Position numbers and translations under genes: made by a program. Under the pieces are notes generated by a model. It was not told the DNA's origin, did no database searches, and saw only the letters and a program-made list of their open reading frames with translations. Of a DNA stretch of 64,000 nt, positions 56,642 to 64,000 are shown piece after piece. The stretch is taken from positions 4,774,001 through 4,838,000 of the forward strand of contig NZ_CP113949.1 of assembly GCF_026810445.1 (NCBI RefSeq), in the 5' to 3' direction. The DNA is from Pseudomonas sp. BSw22131. Lineage in GTDB: Bacteria; Pseudomonadota; Gammaproteobacteria; Pseudomonadales; Pseudomonadaceae. Positions within the stretch are counted from its first letter, which is position 1. Each line of letters starts with the position of its first letter.

Positions 56642-57655
56642 ATGCCCATCGCATCCTTTGGACGCGCCTCCCGTTTGCTGCTCGGCTGCACGCTCCTGTG
56701 CGCCAGCGCGCTCCCTACCCTCGCCATGGCCTGGCAACCCGACAAGAACGTCGAAATCATCGTGGCAGGTGGACCCGGCGGCGGCACCGATCAACTGGGG
56801 CGGTTGATTCAGTCGATCATCAGCACCCACAAATTCCTCGACGTGAACACCATCGTTCTGAACAAGGGCGGCGGCAACGGTGCGGAGGCGTTTCTGGACC
56901 TGAAAATGTCCAAAGGCGATGCCGACAAACTGGTCATCGGCACCAACAACATCTATCTGCTGCCCCTGGTCTCCAAACTCGGCTACGAGTGGAAAGAGCT
57001 GACGCCCGTTGCAGCGGTTGCCGAAGACGACTTCATCCTCTGGACCTACAAAGACGCGCCCTGGAAAGACGCGAAGGGTTTCTACGACACGGTCAAAGCC
57101 GACCCATCAAAAATGCGAATGGGCGGCAGCCAGTCCAAAGACGTCGACCAGACCCTGACCCTGTTGCTGAACCAGACCACGGGCAGCAAACTCGTCTATA
57201 TCCCGTTCAAGAGCGGCAGTGAAGCTGCGACGCAACTGGCCGGCAAACACATCGCCGCCAACGTTAACAACCCCAGCGAAAGCATCAGTCAATGGCGCGG
57301 CGATCAGGTGCAGCCACTGTGCGTGTTCAGTAAAGAGCGCATGGGCTACCCGGAAAAAGTCGCGGGCGACAAAGCCTGGGCCGATGTGCCCACGTGCAAG
57401 GAAGAAGGATTGGGCGTTGATCAGTATCGATTCCCACGCACGGTGTTCATGCCGGGCGACGTCAGTGATGAGCAGCGTGCCTTCTACACCGAGTTGATGC
57501 GCAAGGTCAGTCAGACGCCGGAGTTCAAGGCGTACGTGACGCAGAACGCGCTGGTGCCGACGTTCCTCGAAGGCGATCAGCTAACGGCCTACATCGAGCA
57601 GGACACCGCCCGTGTCACACCGGTGTTCAAAGAAGCCGGCTGGCTGCGCAACTGA
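56642..57655 (+). CDS. Tripartite tricarboxylate transporter substrate-binding protein (TctC family)
   Basis: A 337-residue periplasmic protein with a signal peptide (LLLGCTLLCASALPTLAMA, cleavage near residue 29). The mature N-terminus KNVEIIVAGGPGGGTDQLGRLIQ is the TctC/Bug glycine-rich loop, here GGPGGGTD. The C-terminal QNALVPTFLEGDQLTAYIEQ is also typical. Bug proteins bind carboxylates such as citrate, tartrate or sugar acids. ATG 56642 follows CGAGGA; a 34-codon in-frame extension upstream is rejected. First gene of a tctCBA operon, followed by a LysR gene. Confidence 0.92.
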   Translation: MPIASFGRASRLLLGCTLLCASALPTLAMAWQPDKNVEIIVAGGPGGGTDQLGRLIQSIISTHKFLDVNTIVLNKGGGNGAEAFLDLKMSKGDADKLVIGTNNIYLLPLVSKLGYEWKELTPVAAVAEDDFILWTYKDAPWKDAKGFYDTVKADPSKMRMGGSQSKDVDQTLTLLLNQTTGSKLVYIPFKSGSEAATQLAGKHIAANVNNPSESISQWRGDQVQPLCVFSKERMGYPEKVAGDKAWADVPTCKEEGLGVDQYRFPRTVFMPGDVSDEQRAFYTELMRKVSQTPEFKAYVTQNALVPTFLEGDQLTAYIEQDTARVTPVFKEAGWLRN

Positions 57656-57717
57656 TCGACCTTGCCGCCGCTGACCTGAATGCTAAGGCAGCGGCAGCCA
57701 CCTTCTGGAGGTGACTC

Positions 57718-58251
57718 ATGTCTCATTCTTCTCAATCGGACTCGCTGGTAAAAACAGGCGTCGTCGAGCTCGGCCTTGCCGCTTTCACTGTGTTGATCGG
57801 CGCCGTGGTGATGTTCGGCAGCCTCGAACAAGGCATCGGCTGGGGCGACTCTGGCCCGGAGCCCGGTTATTTCCCGTTCTACATCGGGTTGCTGCTGAGT
57901 ACGGCGAGCCTGGCCAATGCCGTGCTGACGCTGGTGCGATGGAAACCTTTGAGCATCAGTTTCGTCAGCCGCAGCCAGTTCAAACAGGTGCTGTCGGTGT
58001 TCATCCCGATTGCGCTGTTCGTCTGCGTCATGCCGTTCACCGGGATCTACGTCGCGTCGGCGGTGTTCATTGCGTGGTTCATGTGGCGGGACAAGGTCCG
58101 CGCAAAACCCTACGGCAAATGGATGATCGGCGGTGTGTCCGGGGGAGCAGTGCTGGCCAGTTACCTGATCTTCGCCTTGTGGTTCAAGGTGCCGCTGGAC
58201 GCAGGCCCGCTGGATGATCTGCTGACCATGGCCGGGAGATCAATGCGATGA
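57718..58251 (+). CDS. Tripartite tricarboxylate transporter small membrane subunit (TctB family)
   Basis: A 177-residue protein with four hydrophobic helices (about residues 17-35, 48-70, 88-105 and 130-155) and the family-like LGWGDSGPEPGYFPFYIGLLL-type stretch near residue 40. TctB pairs with TctA in the membrane complex. A good TGGAGGTG site precedes the ATG. The stop overlaps the tctA start by four bases (ATGA). Confidence 0.9.
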   Translation: MSHSSQSDSLVKTGVVELGLAAFTVLIGAVVMFGSLEQGIGWGDSGPEPGYFPFYIGLLLSTASLANAVLTLVRWKPLSISFVSRSQFKQVLSVFIPIALFVCVMPFTGIYVASAVFIAWFMWRDKVRAKPYGKWMIGGVSGGAVLASYLIFALWFKVPLDAGPLDDLLTMAGRSMR

Positions 58252-59774
58252 GCGAGTTCGATTCCCTGCTGCAAGGCATGAACCTGATTCTCACGCCCGG
58301 CCACATTGGCTTGATGGTGATCGGCGTGCTGCTGGGCATTCTGGTGGGCGTACTGCCCGGCCTCGGCGCGCCAAATGGCGTGGCCCTGTTGCTTCCACTG
58401 ACGTTTACCATGTCCCCGGTGTCAGCGATCATTCTGTTGTCCTGCATGTACTGGGGGGCACTGTTTGGCGGCTCGATCACCTCGATTTTGTTCAACATTC
58501 CCGGTGAGCCGTCATCGGTAGCCACCACGTTCGACGGCTACCCCATGGCCCGCGAAGGCCGGGCTGCCGAGGCGCTGACGGCCGCGTTCAGCTCCGCGTT
58601 GATCGGTGCGCTGGCGGGCGTGTTACTGCTGACTTTTCTTTCCACGCGCATCGCGGCCTTCGCCATGACCTTCAGTTCGCCGGAGTTCTTCGCGGTGTAC
58701 CTGCTGGCCTTCTGCACGTTCATCGGCATGAGCAAAAACCCGCCGCTGAAAACCGTAGTCGCGATGATGATCGGCTTCGCCATGGCGGCAGTCGGCATGG
58801 ACACCGTGTCCGGCAATCTGCGGCTGACGTTCGACCAACCAGTGCTGATGACCGGGATCAGTTTCGAAGTCGCGGTGATCGGTCTGTTCGGGATCGGAGA
58901 AATTCTGTGCACTGTCGAAGAGGGGCTGGTGTTTCGCGGCGAACATGCGCGCATCACGCCAATGGTGATCCTGCGGACCTGGGCCAAGCTGCCGCGCTAC
59001 TGGTTCACCATTCTGCGCAGCAAGATTGTCGGCTGCTGGATGGGCGTCACGCCGGGCGGTCCTACAGCGGCATCGTTCATGAGCTACAGCATCGCGCGAC
59101 GCTTCTCGAAGAATCGCGACAACTTTGGCAAAGGCGAACTCGAAGGCGTGATCGCCCCGGAGACTGCGGATCACGCCGCTGGCACCAGCGCCTTGCTGCC
59201 GATGCTGACGCTGGGTATTCCCGGCTCGGCCACGGCAGCCGTCATGCTCGGCGGATTGATGATCTGGGGCCTGCACCCCGGCCCGACGCTGTTTGTCGAG
59301 CAGCATGATTTTGTGTGGGGCCTGATCGCCAGCATGTATCTGGGCAACGTCGTCAGCCTGATCGTGGTGCTGGCGACCGTGCCGCTGTTTGCCTCGATCC
59401 TGCGCATTCCGTTCTCGATCATCGCCCCGATCATCATCATGGTGTGTGCGATTGGCGCGTACTCGGTGCACAACTCGATGTTTGACGTGCTGTTGATGCT
59501 GGGCTTTGGCGCCCTGGGCTACCTGTTCAAGAAACTGGGGTATCCGATTGCGCCGCTGGTGCTGGCCGCTGTGCTGGGCGACAAGGCTGAGGACGCGTTC
59601 CGCCAGTCGATGCTGTTTTCCGATGGTCAATTGGGCATTTTCTGGTCCAACCCACTGGTGGGCAGCCTGACCACTGCCGCGCTGCTGATGTTGTTCTGGC
59701 CACTGATTTCCAGTGGCCTTGGCGCCCTCTTCGGCTGGCGCAACCGTCATGCTTCCAGGCCCAAAACACTGTGA
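58248..59774 (+). CDS. Tripartite tricarboxylate transporter large permease (TctA family)
   Basis: A 508-residue permease with about 12 hydrophobic segments. It has both TctA glycine/proline signatures: GVLVGVLPGLGAPNGVALLLPLTF near residue 27, and the related repeat near residue 260 (GVTPGGPTAASFMSY and DHAAGTSALLPMLTLGIPGSA). It imports a carboxylate delivered by the adjacent TctC protein, driven by proton or sodium gradient. It is translationally coupled to tctB; the LysR gene starts 72 bases after its stop. Confidence 0.94.
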   Translation: MSEFDSLLQGMNLILTPGHIGLMVIGVLLGILVGVLPGLGAPNGVALLLPLTFTMSPVSAIILLSCMYWGALFGGSITSILFNIPGEPSSVATTFDGYPMAREGRAAEALTAAFSSALIGALAGVLLLTFLSTRIAAFAMTFSSPEFFAVYLLAFCTFIGMSKNPPLKTVVAMMIGFAMAAVGMDTVSGNLRLTFDQPVLMTGISFEVAVIGLFGIGEILCTVEEGLVFRGEHARITPMVILRTWAKLPRYWFTILRSKIVGCWMGVTPGGPTAASFMSYSIARRFSKNRDNFGKGELEGVIAPETADHAAGTSALLPMLTLGIPGSATAAVMLGGLMIWGLHPGPTLFVEQHDFVWGLIASMYLGNVVSLIVVLATVPLFASILRIPFSIIAPIIIMVCAIGAYSVHNSMFDVLLMLGFGALGYLFKKLGYPIAPLVLAAVLGDKAEDAFRQSMLFSDGQLGIFWSNPLVGSLTTAALLMLFWPLISSGLGALFGWRNRHASRPKTL

Positions 59775-59845
59775 TCTCACGCAGGGCTGGCAACGCTCAG
59801 GATTTCTTGTCAGGCTCGCCGCAGACTTTATTGCGAGCGAGCCCC

Positions 59846-60781
59846 ATGACCCGAATTCCTGCCGCCAACGTGATTCACAGCCGCCTGCGGCTGCGTCAGC
59901 TGCGACTGATGCTGGCATTGCAGGAGTTGGGGTCATTGCGCCGCGCCGCGGACAACATCGGCATGACCCAACCCGCCGCGACCAAGATGCTGCACGAAGC
60001 CGAGGATTTGCTCGGCGTCGAGCTGTTCGAGCGTCTGCCGCGCGGGATGCGGGCCACGCCGTTCGGTGAAACCGTCATTTATTACGCACGCATGGTCTTC
60101 GCCGAACTCAGCGGGATGCGCGAGGAGCTGGTGGCGCTGGAGTCCGGCAATCTGGGACGCGTGGCAGTCGGGGCCATTCCTGCGCTGGCTTCCGGGCTTT
60201 TGACCCGCACCATCGCCACGCTGAAGAAGAGCCACCCGCGCTTGTCCATGAGCATCCAGGTCGACACCAGCGACGTGCTGGTTCAGGCCTTGTTACAGGA
60301 TCAACTGGACGTGGTACTGGGGCGGATTCCCGCTGGTGCAAGAGCCGAAGAGTTGCTGTTCGACAGCCTGGGTGAAGAGGCGCTGTGCGTGATCGCCGGA
60401 GCACAAAACCCGCTGGCCAAGGCCTCCGATCTGAGCTGGGCCACGCTACAGAACGAGACCTGGGTGTTGCAGCAACACCCCAGCCCCATGCGCGCGATCA
60501 TCAATCAGGTGTTTCACAATGCCCGGGTCGATATCCCCAGCAGCATCGTCGAAACCACCTCGATCATGACCTTGTTGTCCCTCGTGCAGCAGACCGACAT
60601 GCTCGGTGTCACGCCGGTTTCAGTGGTCGAAGACTATCCAGGCCGTGAGTTGCTGACGGTGCTGCCGATCAGCTTCGAGGCGCGCCTGCCTCCCTACGGC
60701 CTGATCACCCGCCGCCACCGGATACAGTCTTCGGCGATGCAGGCGTTCATGAATTCGGTGAAGGCCGAACAACCCATGTGA
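59846..60781 (+). CDS. LysR-family regulator of the catabolic locus (GbpR-like)
   Basis: A 311-residue LysR protein. The N-terminal helix-turn-helix is LRLRQLRLMLALQELGSLRRAADNIGMTQPAATKMLHEAEDLLG (residues 10-55), followed by the effector domain (GRVAVGAIPALASGLL near 110). The GSLRRAA...TQPAATKMLHEAE pattern is close to GbpR-type regulators, which in Agrobacterium control a sugar-binding protein next to gguC, consistent with the GguC-like gene here. ATG 59846 is preferred; the open frame to 59771 overlaps tctA. Likely targets are the tct operon, the divergent MFS operon and the dehydratase unit, which share a GTGATAGCC motif. Confidence 0.9.
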   Translation: MTRIPAANVIHSRLRLRQLRLMLALQELGSLRRAADNIGMTQPAATKMLHEAEDLLGVELFERLPRGMRATPFGETVIYYARMVFAELSGMREELVALESGNLGRVAVGAIPALASGLLTRTIATLKKSHPRLSMSIQVDTSDVLVQALLQDQLDVVLGRIPAGARAEELLFDSLGEEALCVIAGAQNPLAKASDLSWATLQNETWVLQQHPSPMRAIINQVFHNARVDIPSSIVETTSIMTLLSLVQQTDMLGVTPVSVVEDYPGRELLTVLPISFEARLPPYGLITRRHRIQSSAMQAFMNSVKAEQPM

Positions 60782-60907
60782 TCACCTGAAGGCATTTTAT
60801 TCGAGGGTGGGAATGCTCCGTAGGTCCGCGAGAATCTGCGTGTAGGACCGGTCTGAAAACGCCAAAACTCCCCGCCTCAATCACATACACCTTTTACGCA
60901 CTTCCCT

Positions 60908-60937
60908 ATCCTTGATGGCCTCTTACCTATCAAGGAT
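60908..60937 (+). promoter_or_regulatory. Hairpin overlapping the hcp ribosome-binding site
   Basis: ATCCTTGAT (60908-60916) and ATCAAGGAT (60929-60937) form a perfect 9-bp stem. The right arm contains the AAGGA that would serve as the ribosome site for hcp at 60944, so the stem could hide it. A near copy precedes the decayed hcp at 63096. Confidence 0.5.
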
Positions 60938-60943
60938 CGGAAC

Positions 60944-61432
60944 ATGGCATTTGATGGATTCATCAAAATCGACGGCATCGCGGGCGAGTCCCTGGACGAG
61001 AGGCATAAGGACTGGATAGAAATTGTCGCCTACAACTTTGGCGTCAGTCAGAGCACTTCAGCCACCGCCAGCTCTTCAGGGGGCGCTGGATCAGGGCGCG
61101 CCAACCTCACCGATTTCACATTCTCCAAACGCCTCGACACGTCCAGTGCCCGACTGTTCGAAGCCAGTTGCGCGGGCGAGCACATTAAAGAGCTGACACT
61201 GTCGCTGCATCGAGCTGGCGGAGAAAAGCTCAAGTATTACGAGGTCAAACTTGAAGAAGTCATCATCTCCGACTTCTCCCAGAGCGGAGAGAGTGGTGAG
61301 CCTCTGGAGCACGTCCAGGTCAATTTCGGGCGGATCAATGTCGTTTATACCCAGCAGAAAAGATCGGACGGCAGCGCAGCGGGCAATGTGAGCGGCGGGT
61401 GGGACCGTATCGGCAACAAGCGCTATAGCTGA
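60944..61432 (+). CDS. hcp: Type VI secretion Hcp-family tube protein/cargo carrier
   Basis: A 162-residue Hcp protein; hexamers stack into the T6SS inner tube and carry small effectors in their lumen. It starts AFDGFIKIDGIAGESLDERHKDWIEI, the family's signature, and has the TFSKRLDTSSARLFEASCAGEHIKELTL block near residue 65 and EPLEHVQVNFGRINVVY near 125. It is followed after ten bases by an effector-like gene with the same orientation, so this is an orphan hcp-effector module rather than part of a T6SS structural cluster (no tss genes are in the window). Confidence 0.95.
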   Translation: MAFDGFIKIDGIAGESLDERHKDWIEIVAYNFGVSQSTSATASSSGGAGSGRANLTDFTFSKRLDTSSARLFEASCAGEHIKELTLSLHRAGGEKLKYYEVKLEEVIISDFSQSGESGEPLEHVQVNFGRINVVYTQQKRSDGSAAGNVSGGWDRIGNKRYS

Positions 61433-61442
61433 TGAGGCGAGC

Positions 61443-62408
61443 ATGAAAAAGCCGTATGCGTTCATCAACAACGAAATGCAGGCCTACGCCACGCTCAAGA
61501 CGCGCCTGGCCGGTAATGGGAAGTTCGATGTGCTCAATGCGCACATCCACAACGTAGTAGTCATGCCCGGTCAAATTGTGATCGTCGGCGATTACTCGAC
61601 AACTTCTCTGTGTGAGGAGGAAATCGAACTCATGAAGCTGGCGCAAAACGTACGCCTCAAACTCACCAACAACCTTGCAGGCGCCGACGGTCAAATCATC
61701 CGTAATTACGACCTGCTTCAACAGGTATTGGGCTATGGCTCAATCGGCATTGGCGCCGCGACAGGCAGTTGGGGCAAGCACCTTGATGGCGTAAAAAACA
61801 CACTGGAGGACATCGAGCGGCTGTACAAACTGTCCCTCGCCAGAGGCACGCCTATCGCCCGTCAGGCGTTCATCAATCAGCGCAGTGCCTTGTTCAAGAA
61901 ACTCGACGCACAACTGGCCGGCATTGCCCGCTGGGGCACGGGTTTGAAGAATGGCGGATCGATCCGAAAGATGCTGGGCCTGTCCACCAAAAGCTATTTG
62001 CACACGGGCGAGATACAGGGGTATGCGAAGCGGATTGACGGGGTGGCGAAAGCGGTAAGGATGCTGAACAAAGGCACGGGGATAGGCATCGCGTTAAATA
62101 TGATGTCGACCTCGCTTGAAATTACCGAGGCTTGTTCGATTGGGCGTAACGATATCTGTGAGAAGTCAATCTATGTCGAAGGTAGCAAGTTAGTTTTAGG
62201 CATTGGTTTGGGAATTGCTGGGGGTGCGGCTGCAGCCTATGTCGCCACAGGCACGTGCATTATTGTTCTAGGGGCAGCGACGGGAGGACCAGGCGCCCTC
62301 GCGTGCGGAATCGTTGTCGGGGCAGCTGGAGCTTACATAGGCGGAAGGGCTGGCGAAACCGGAGGAGAACTTGTCGGCGAAAAACTGTATGAGTGGTCAA
62401 GCAATTGA
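61443..62408 (+). CDS. Putative Hcp-delivered T6SS effector with C-terminal glycine-zipper membrane region
   Basis: A 321-residue protein of no family I can name. The N-terminal 80 residues (KKPYAFINNEMQAYATLKTRL, then LNAHIHNVVVMPGQIVIVGD) vaguely resemble a degenerate LysM module. A helical middle region (about 85-215) is shared with the second copy at 63167. The C-terminus from about residue 250 is strongly hydrophobic with repeated Gly-x3-Gly spacing (IGLGIAGGAAAAYVATG, AATGGPGALACGIVVGAAGAYIGG), as in pore-forming toxins and glycine-zipper proteins. Position right after hcp and before a small membrane-like protein fits an effector-immunity pair. Function as a pore former is inference. 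Confidence 0.7.
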   Translation: MKKPYAFINNEMQAYATLKTRLAGNGKFDVLNAHIHNVVVMPGQIVIVGDYSTTSLCEEEIELMKLAQNVRLKLTNNLAGADGQIIRNYDLLQQVLGYGSIGIGAATGSWGKHLDGVKNTLEDIERLYKLSLARGTPIARQAFINQRSALFKKLDAQLAGIARWGTGLKNGGSIRKMLGLSTKSYLHTGEIQGYAKRIDGVAKAVRMLNKGTGIGIALNMMSTSLEITEACSIGRNDICEKSIYVEGSKLVLGIGLGIAGGAAAAYVATGTCIIVLGAATGGPGALACGIVVGAAGAYIGGRAGETGGELVGEKLYEWSSN

Positions 62409-62434
62409 CCTCTTTAGACGATGTAGGGTGGGTC

Positions 62435-62767
62435 ATGATCCTATTCACAAGCATCACAATAAACTTAGGGTTCTTGAAATATTTGCAGATAAAGAAACTG
62501 GAAGTTCTTGAGCACATTTTCAAAAACACACAATGGGCACCAAAGTGCCGCAGTAGATTCGGAGAGGGTTTCCTTGGAAAACTGCTAAGGCTAAATAACA
62601 TAGCGCTGGCAATCATATTTCAGAAAACCCTTATCCGCCGCGGGGAATTCGGAAACGACACTATCGCCCTTATACCGAAAAGCTTAAAAAATCAGGTCCG
62701 CTGTGCTTACTTTCATCTCCAGGTTAATGGTATCGGGATAGGGGCTATTTATATAAAAATTTGCTGA
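62435..62767 (+). CDS. Putative immunity protein for the Hcp-linked effector
   Basis: A 110-residue protein starting with a hydrophobic segment (ILFTSITINLGFLKYLQIKK, about residues 2-21) and rich in basic residues afterwards; no family recognised. ATG 62435 lies 26 bases after the effector stop; a GTG at 62393 would overlap the effector by 16 bases. The DNA here is clearly AT-richer than the surroundings, typical of exchanged immunity genes. Assignment rests on position, size and the membrane segment, which would suit neutralising a pore-forming effector at the inner membrane. Confidence 0.5.
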   Translation: MILFTSITINLGFLKYLQIKKLEVLEHIFKNTQWAPKCRSRFGEGFLGKLLRLNNIALAIIFQKTLIRRGEFGNDTIALIPKSLKNQVRCAYFHLQVNGIGIGAIYIKIC

Positions 62768-63095
62768 CATCCACTCAATTTCATAAAACTGAAACCCATA
62801 TTTTTATAAAAAATCGCTTAATACTGGCCTCCATTCTAATCACCATCGTTACGACACCAGATCACGTTGAGGAAGGAAATTACCGGGACAAAATGCGCTT
62901 GAAAATTGCCAGTGTTCAGCGCAACGGACCTATTTTTTCCCCTGGATCACCCTCCATTCGGGAACGCTATGTAGGCCAAAAGCGAATCAACTGTAGGGCA
63001 TTTCTGAAAGCGCTCAGATGGCCCGACAGCGACTGATAACAGCCCGGGGCATTCCATATCCTTGATGGCACGTTAACCATCAAAGGACTTGGAAC
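62768..63095. other. AT-rich spacer between the two hcp-effector modules
   Basis: 328 bases. 62761-62820 contains only 17 G/C of 60. A 91-codon frame (62761-63036) is open but has no family signal and an unlikely composition. The end (about 63056-63095) repeats the hcp leader: TATCCTTGATGGC, then ATCAAAGGA just before ATG 63096. Confidence 0.5.
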
Positions 63096-63170
63096 ATGGC
63101 ATTTACGGGACAGATTGCGTTCAACGTCACATCGGCAATACGCCTTGTCGACATCGGCGGCCTGCCATGA
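63096..63170 (+). pseudogene. hcp remnant reduced to a 24-codon frame by internal deletion
   Basis: The leader and start codons match hcp (MAFTGQIAFN here, MAFDGFIKID in the intact gene), and the sequence then jumps to what aligns with the last codons of hcp: ATCGGCAATACGC here against ATCGGCAACAAGC at 61410-61422. Roughly 140 codons are missing and the frame is shifted. The short frame now ends in a TGA that overlaps the ATG of the next gene (ATGA at 63167-63170), so it might still serve as a translational leader. Confidence 0.7.
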
Positions 63171-64000
63171 AAAAGCCTTATGCCTTTATCAATGACCATC
63201 TACAGACCTACATCACGTTGAAAACCCGACTGGGAGGCAATGCGCGATTCGATGCGATCAACGGACACATCAAGAACGACGTGGTGATCCCGGGACAACT
63301 CGTCATTGTCAGTGATTACTCCAAGCGACCCCCGTCTGCCGAAGAGATCGAACTGATGAGACTGGCCAGTCATGTTCGTCATCAACTGGCCAACGACGTT
63401 GCGGGCGGCGACGGCCATGTCATCAGACACTACGACCTGTTGCAGCAAGTGATGGGCTACAGCGCCATCGGCGTTGGCGCGGCAACCGGACGCTGGGACA
63501 AACACCTCGCCGAGGTGAAAAAGACACTCGAAGACACTGAGCGGCTGCATAAACTTTCTCTCGTCAACGGCACTTCCATTGCCCGCCAGACTTTCATCAA
63601 CCAGCGTCGCGCGCTGTTTACCACGCTGGATCAACAGCTTCAGGGCATCGCGTGTTGGGGGGCGGATTTAAACAACTCACAGTCGATCAAAAAGATGCTC
63701 GGGACTTCGACGAAAAGTTACCTGCACACTGGCGAACTCCAGGGCTATGTCAAAACCATCGGTGGTGTGGCCAGAGCCGCTCACTGGCTGAAGAAAGGCA
63801 CGACAATCGGGACGGGGCTGAACAGACTACCGCAGTGTCTGCGCTCAAAGTGGCATGTTCCACCGGGCTTCCCGACGACGCTGAACGCGCCACCGGCATG
63901 CGCCGTGCTACATCGGGCAGCTCGCTAGCAGCCGACTACTACCTCGGCGAACACCAGTCCCCTGCGCAGGCGGGCATTTGCGTTGCAGTGTTTGCAACGC
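63167..64000 (+). pseudogene. Second hcp-linked effector copy, frameshifted, 3' end outside window
   Basis: Paralogue of the effector at 61443: KKPYAFIN, ITLKTRLGGNARFDAINGHI, VIPGQLVIVSDYS, EEIELMRLA, HYDLLQQVMGY and TKSYLHTGELQGY all align. After GTGLN near 63823 the original frame leaves the homology and stops at 63926-63928, while another frame carries on with TTAVSALKVACSTG and ICVAVFAT, matching EACSIG and CIIVLGAATG of copy 1. Copy 1 spacing implies loss of one base near 63825. The copy therefore looks inactivated, unless the base is a sequencing error. It runs off the window. Confidence 0.7.

Noticed and set aside
62761..63036. 91-codon frame in the AT-rich spacer
   Set aside because: Open by chance in AT-rich DNA; no ribosome site or recognisable domain. 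It might be the remnant of an immunity gene, but I cannot support that.
63089..63166. Upstream TTG start for the second effector
   Set aside because: This start lies in the hcp leader and reads the hcp remnant in the wrong frame; ATG 63167 aligns with the start of copy 1.

Overview
The window looks like chromosomal DNA of a fluorescens/syringae-type Pseudomonas. Evidence: GC-rich coding sequence, the characteristic Pseudomonas REP palindromes (core TAGGAGCGCGCTTGCCCGCG) in many intergenic gaps, and gene blocks typical of the genus (ettA, morA-glyA, cstA, mapZ, radA, mscL, fpr, cioAB, trmA). No rRNA, tRNA, CRISPR array or insertion sequence was found.

Layout. (1) 1-14992 is mainly a purine/nucleoside uptake and salvage region: a truncated LysR regulator, an NCS2 xanthine/urate-type permease, a RutR-like TetR regulator, a YigZ protein, a BMP-type nucleoside ABC transporter (ATPase and two permeases, with its binding protein 4 kb downstream), an 8-oxoguanine/guanine deaminase broken by an in-frame TAG, a 2-oxoglutarate dioxygenase and an adenosine/adenine deaminase. 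A short-chain dehydrogenase and a ChaA antiporter are interspersed. A duplicated DnaA-box-containing repeat lies at 3611-3901. (2) 15041-21801 holds an ArsR regulator, a Bcr-type drug exporter, a small lipoprotein, a GreA/B-like factor, EttA and an exported carbonic anhydrase. (3) 22291-36605 is core genome: MorA (PAS-GGDEF-EAL), GlyA, a COG0523 GTPase, YbdD-CstA, the c-di-GMP adaptor MapZ, RadA, MscL, Fpr, a tiny LuxR-type HTH protein and RlmG. (4) 36675-39351 is the cyanide-insensitive oxidase operon cioAB plus a DUF2474 subunit, with an ANR-like box upstream. (5) 39879-48539 holds an esterase with an orphan choline/betaine binding protein, a paoABC-type molybdenum hydroxylase, and a purine permease-trmA operon. 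(6) 48915-60781 contains an MFS exporter and then an accessory sugar-acid-like catabolic locus: FAH/GguC protein, enolase-superfamily dehydratase, PdxA2, COG3618 lactonase-like amidohydrolase, ACS-family MFS importer, a divergent tripartite tricarboxylate transporter (TctCBA) and a LysR regulator. (7) 60944 to the end is a type VI secretion cargo array: hcp, a glycine-zipper effector, a putative immunity gene in AT-rich DNA, and then a second decayed copy in which hcp has shrunk to 24 codons and the effector is frameshifted.

How the parts fit. The left-hand region would import nucleosides and oxidised purines and deaminate them. The NCS2/AzgA-type carrier at 46165 adds a second purine importer, and the molybdenum hydroxylase is from the xanthine-dehydrogenase superfamily, though its best match is aldehyde oxidoreductase. 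MorA and MapZ are the enzyme and receptor ends of c-di-GMP signalling. The sugar-acid locus has enough enzyme classes for a complete route (importers, lactonase, dehydratase, PdxA-type dehydrogenase, FAH-fold enzyme) but its substrate cannot be read from sequence. The least described material is the T6SS tandem at the right edge, the catabolic locus, and several non-coding structures: the DnaA-box repeat pair, the fpr/luxR palindrome, the hcp leader hairpin and the minus-strand terminator at 21811-21852.
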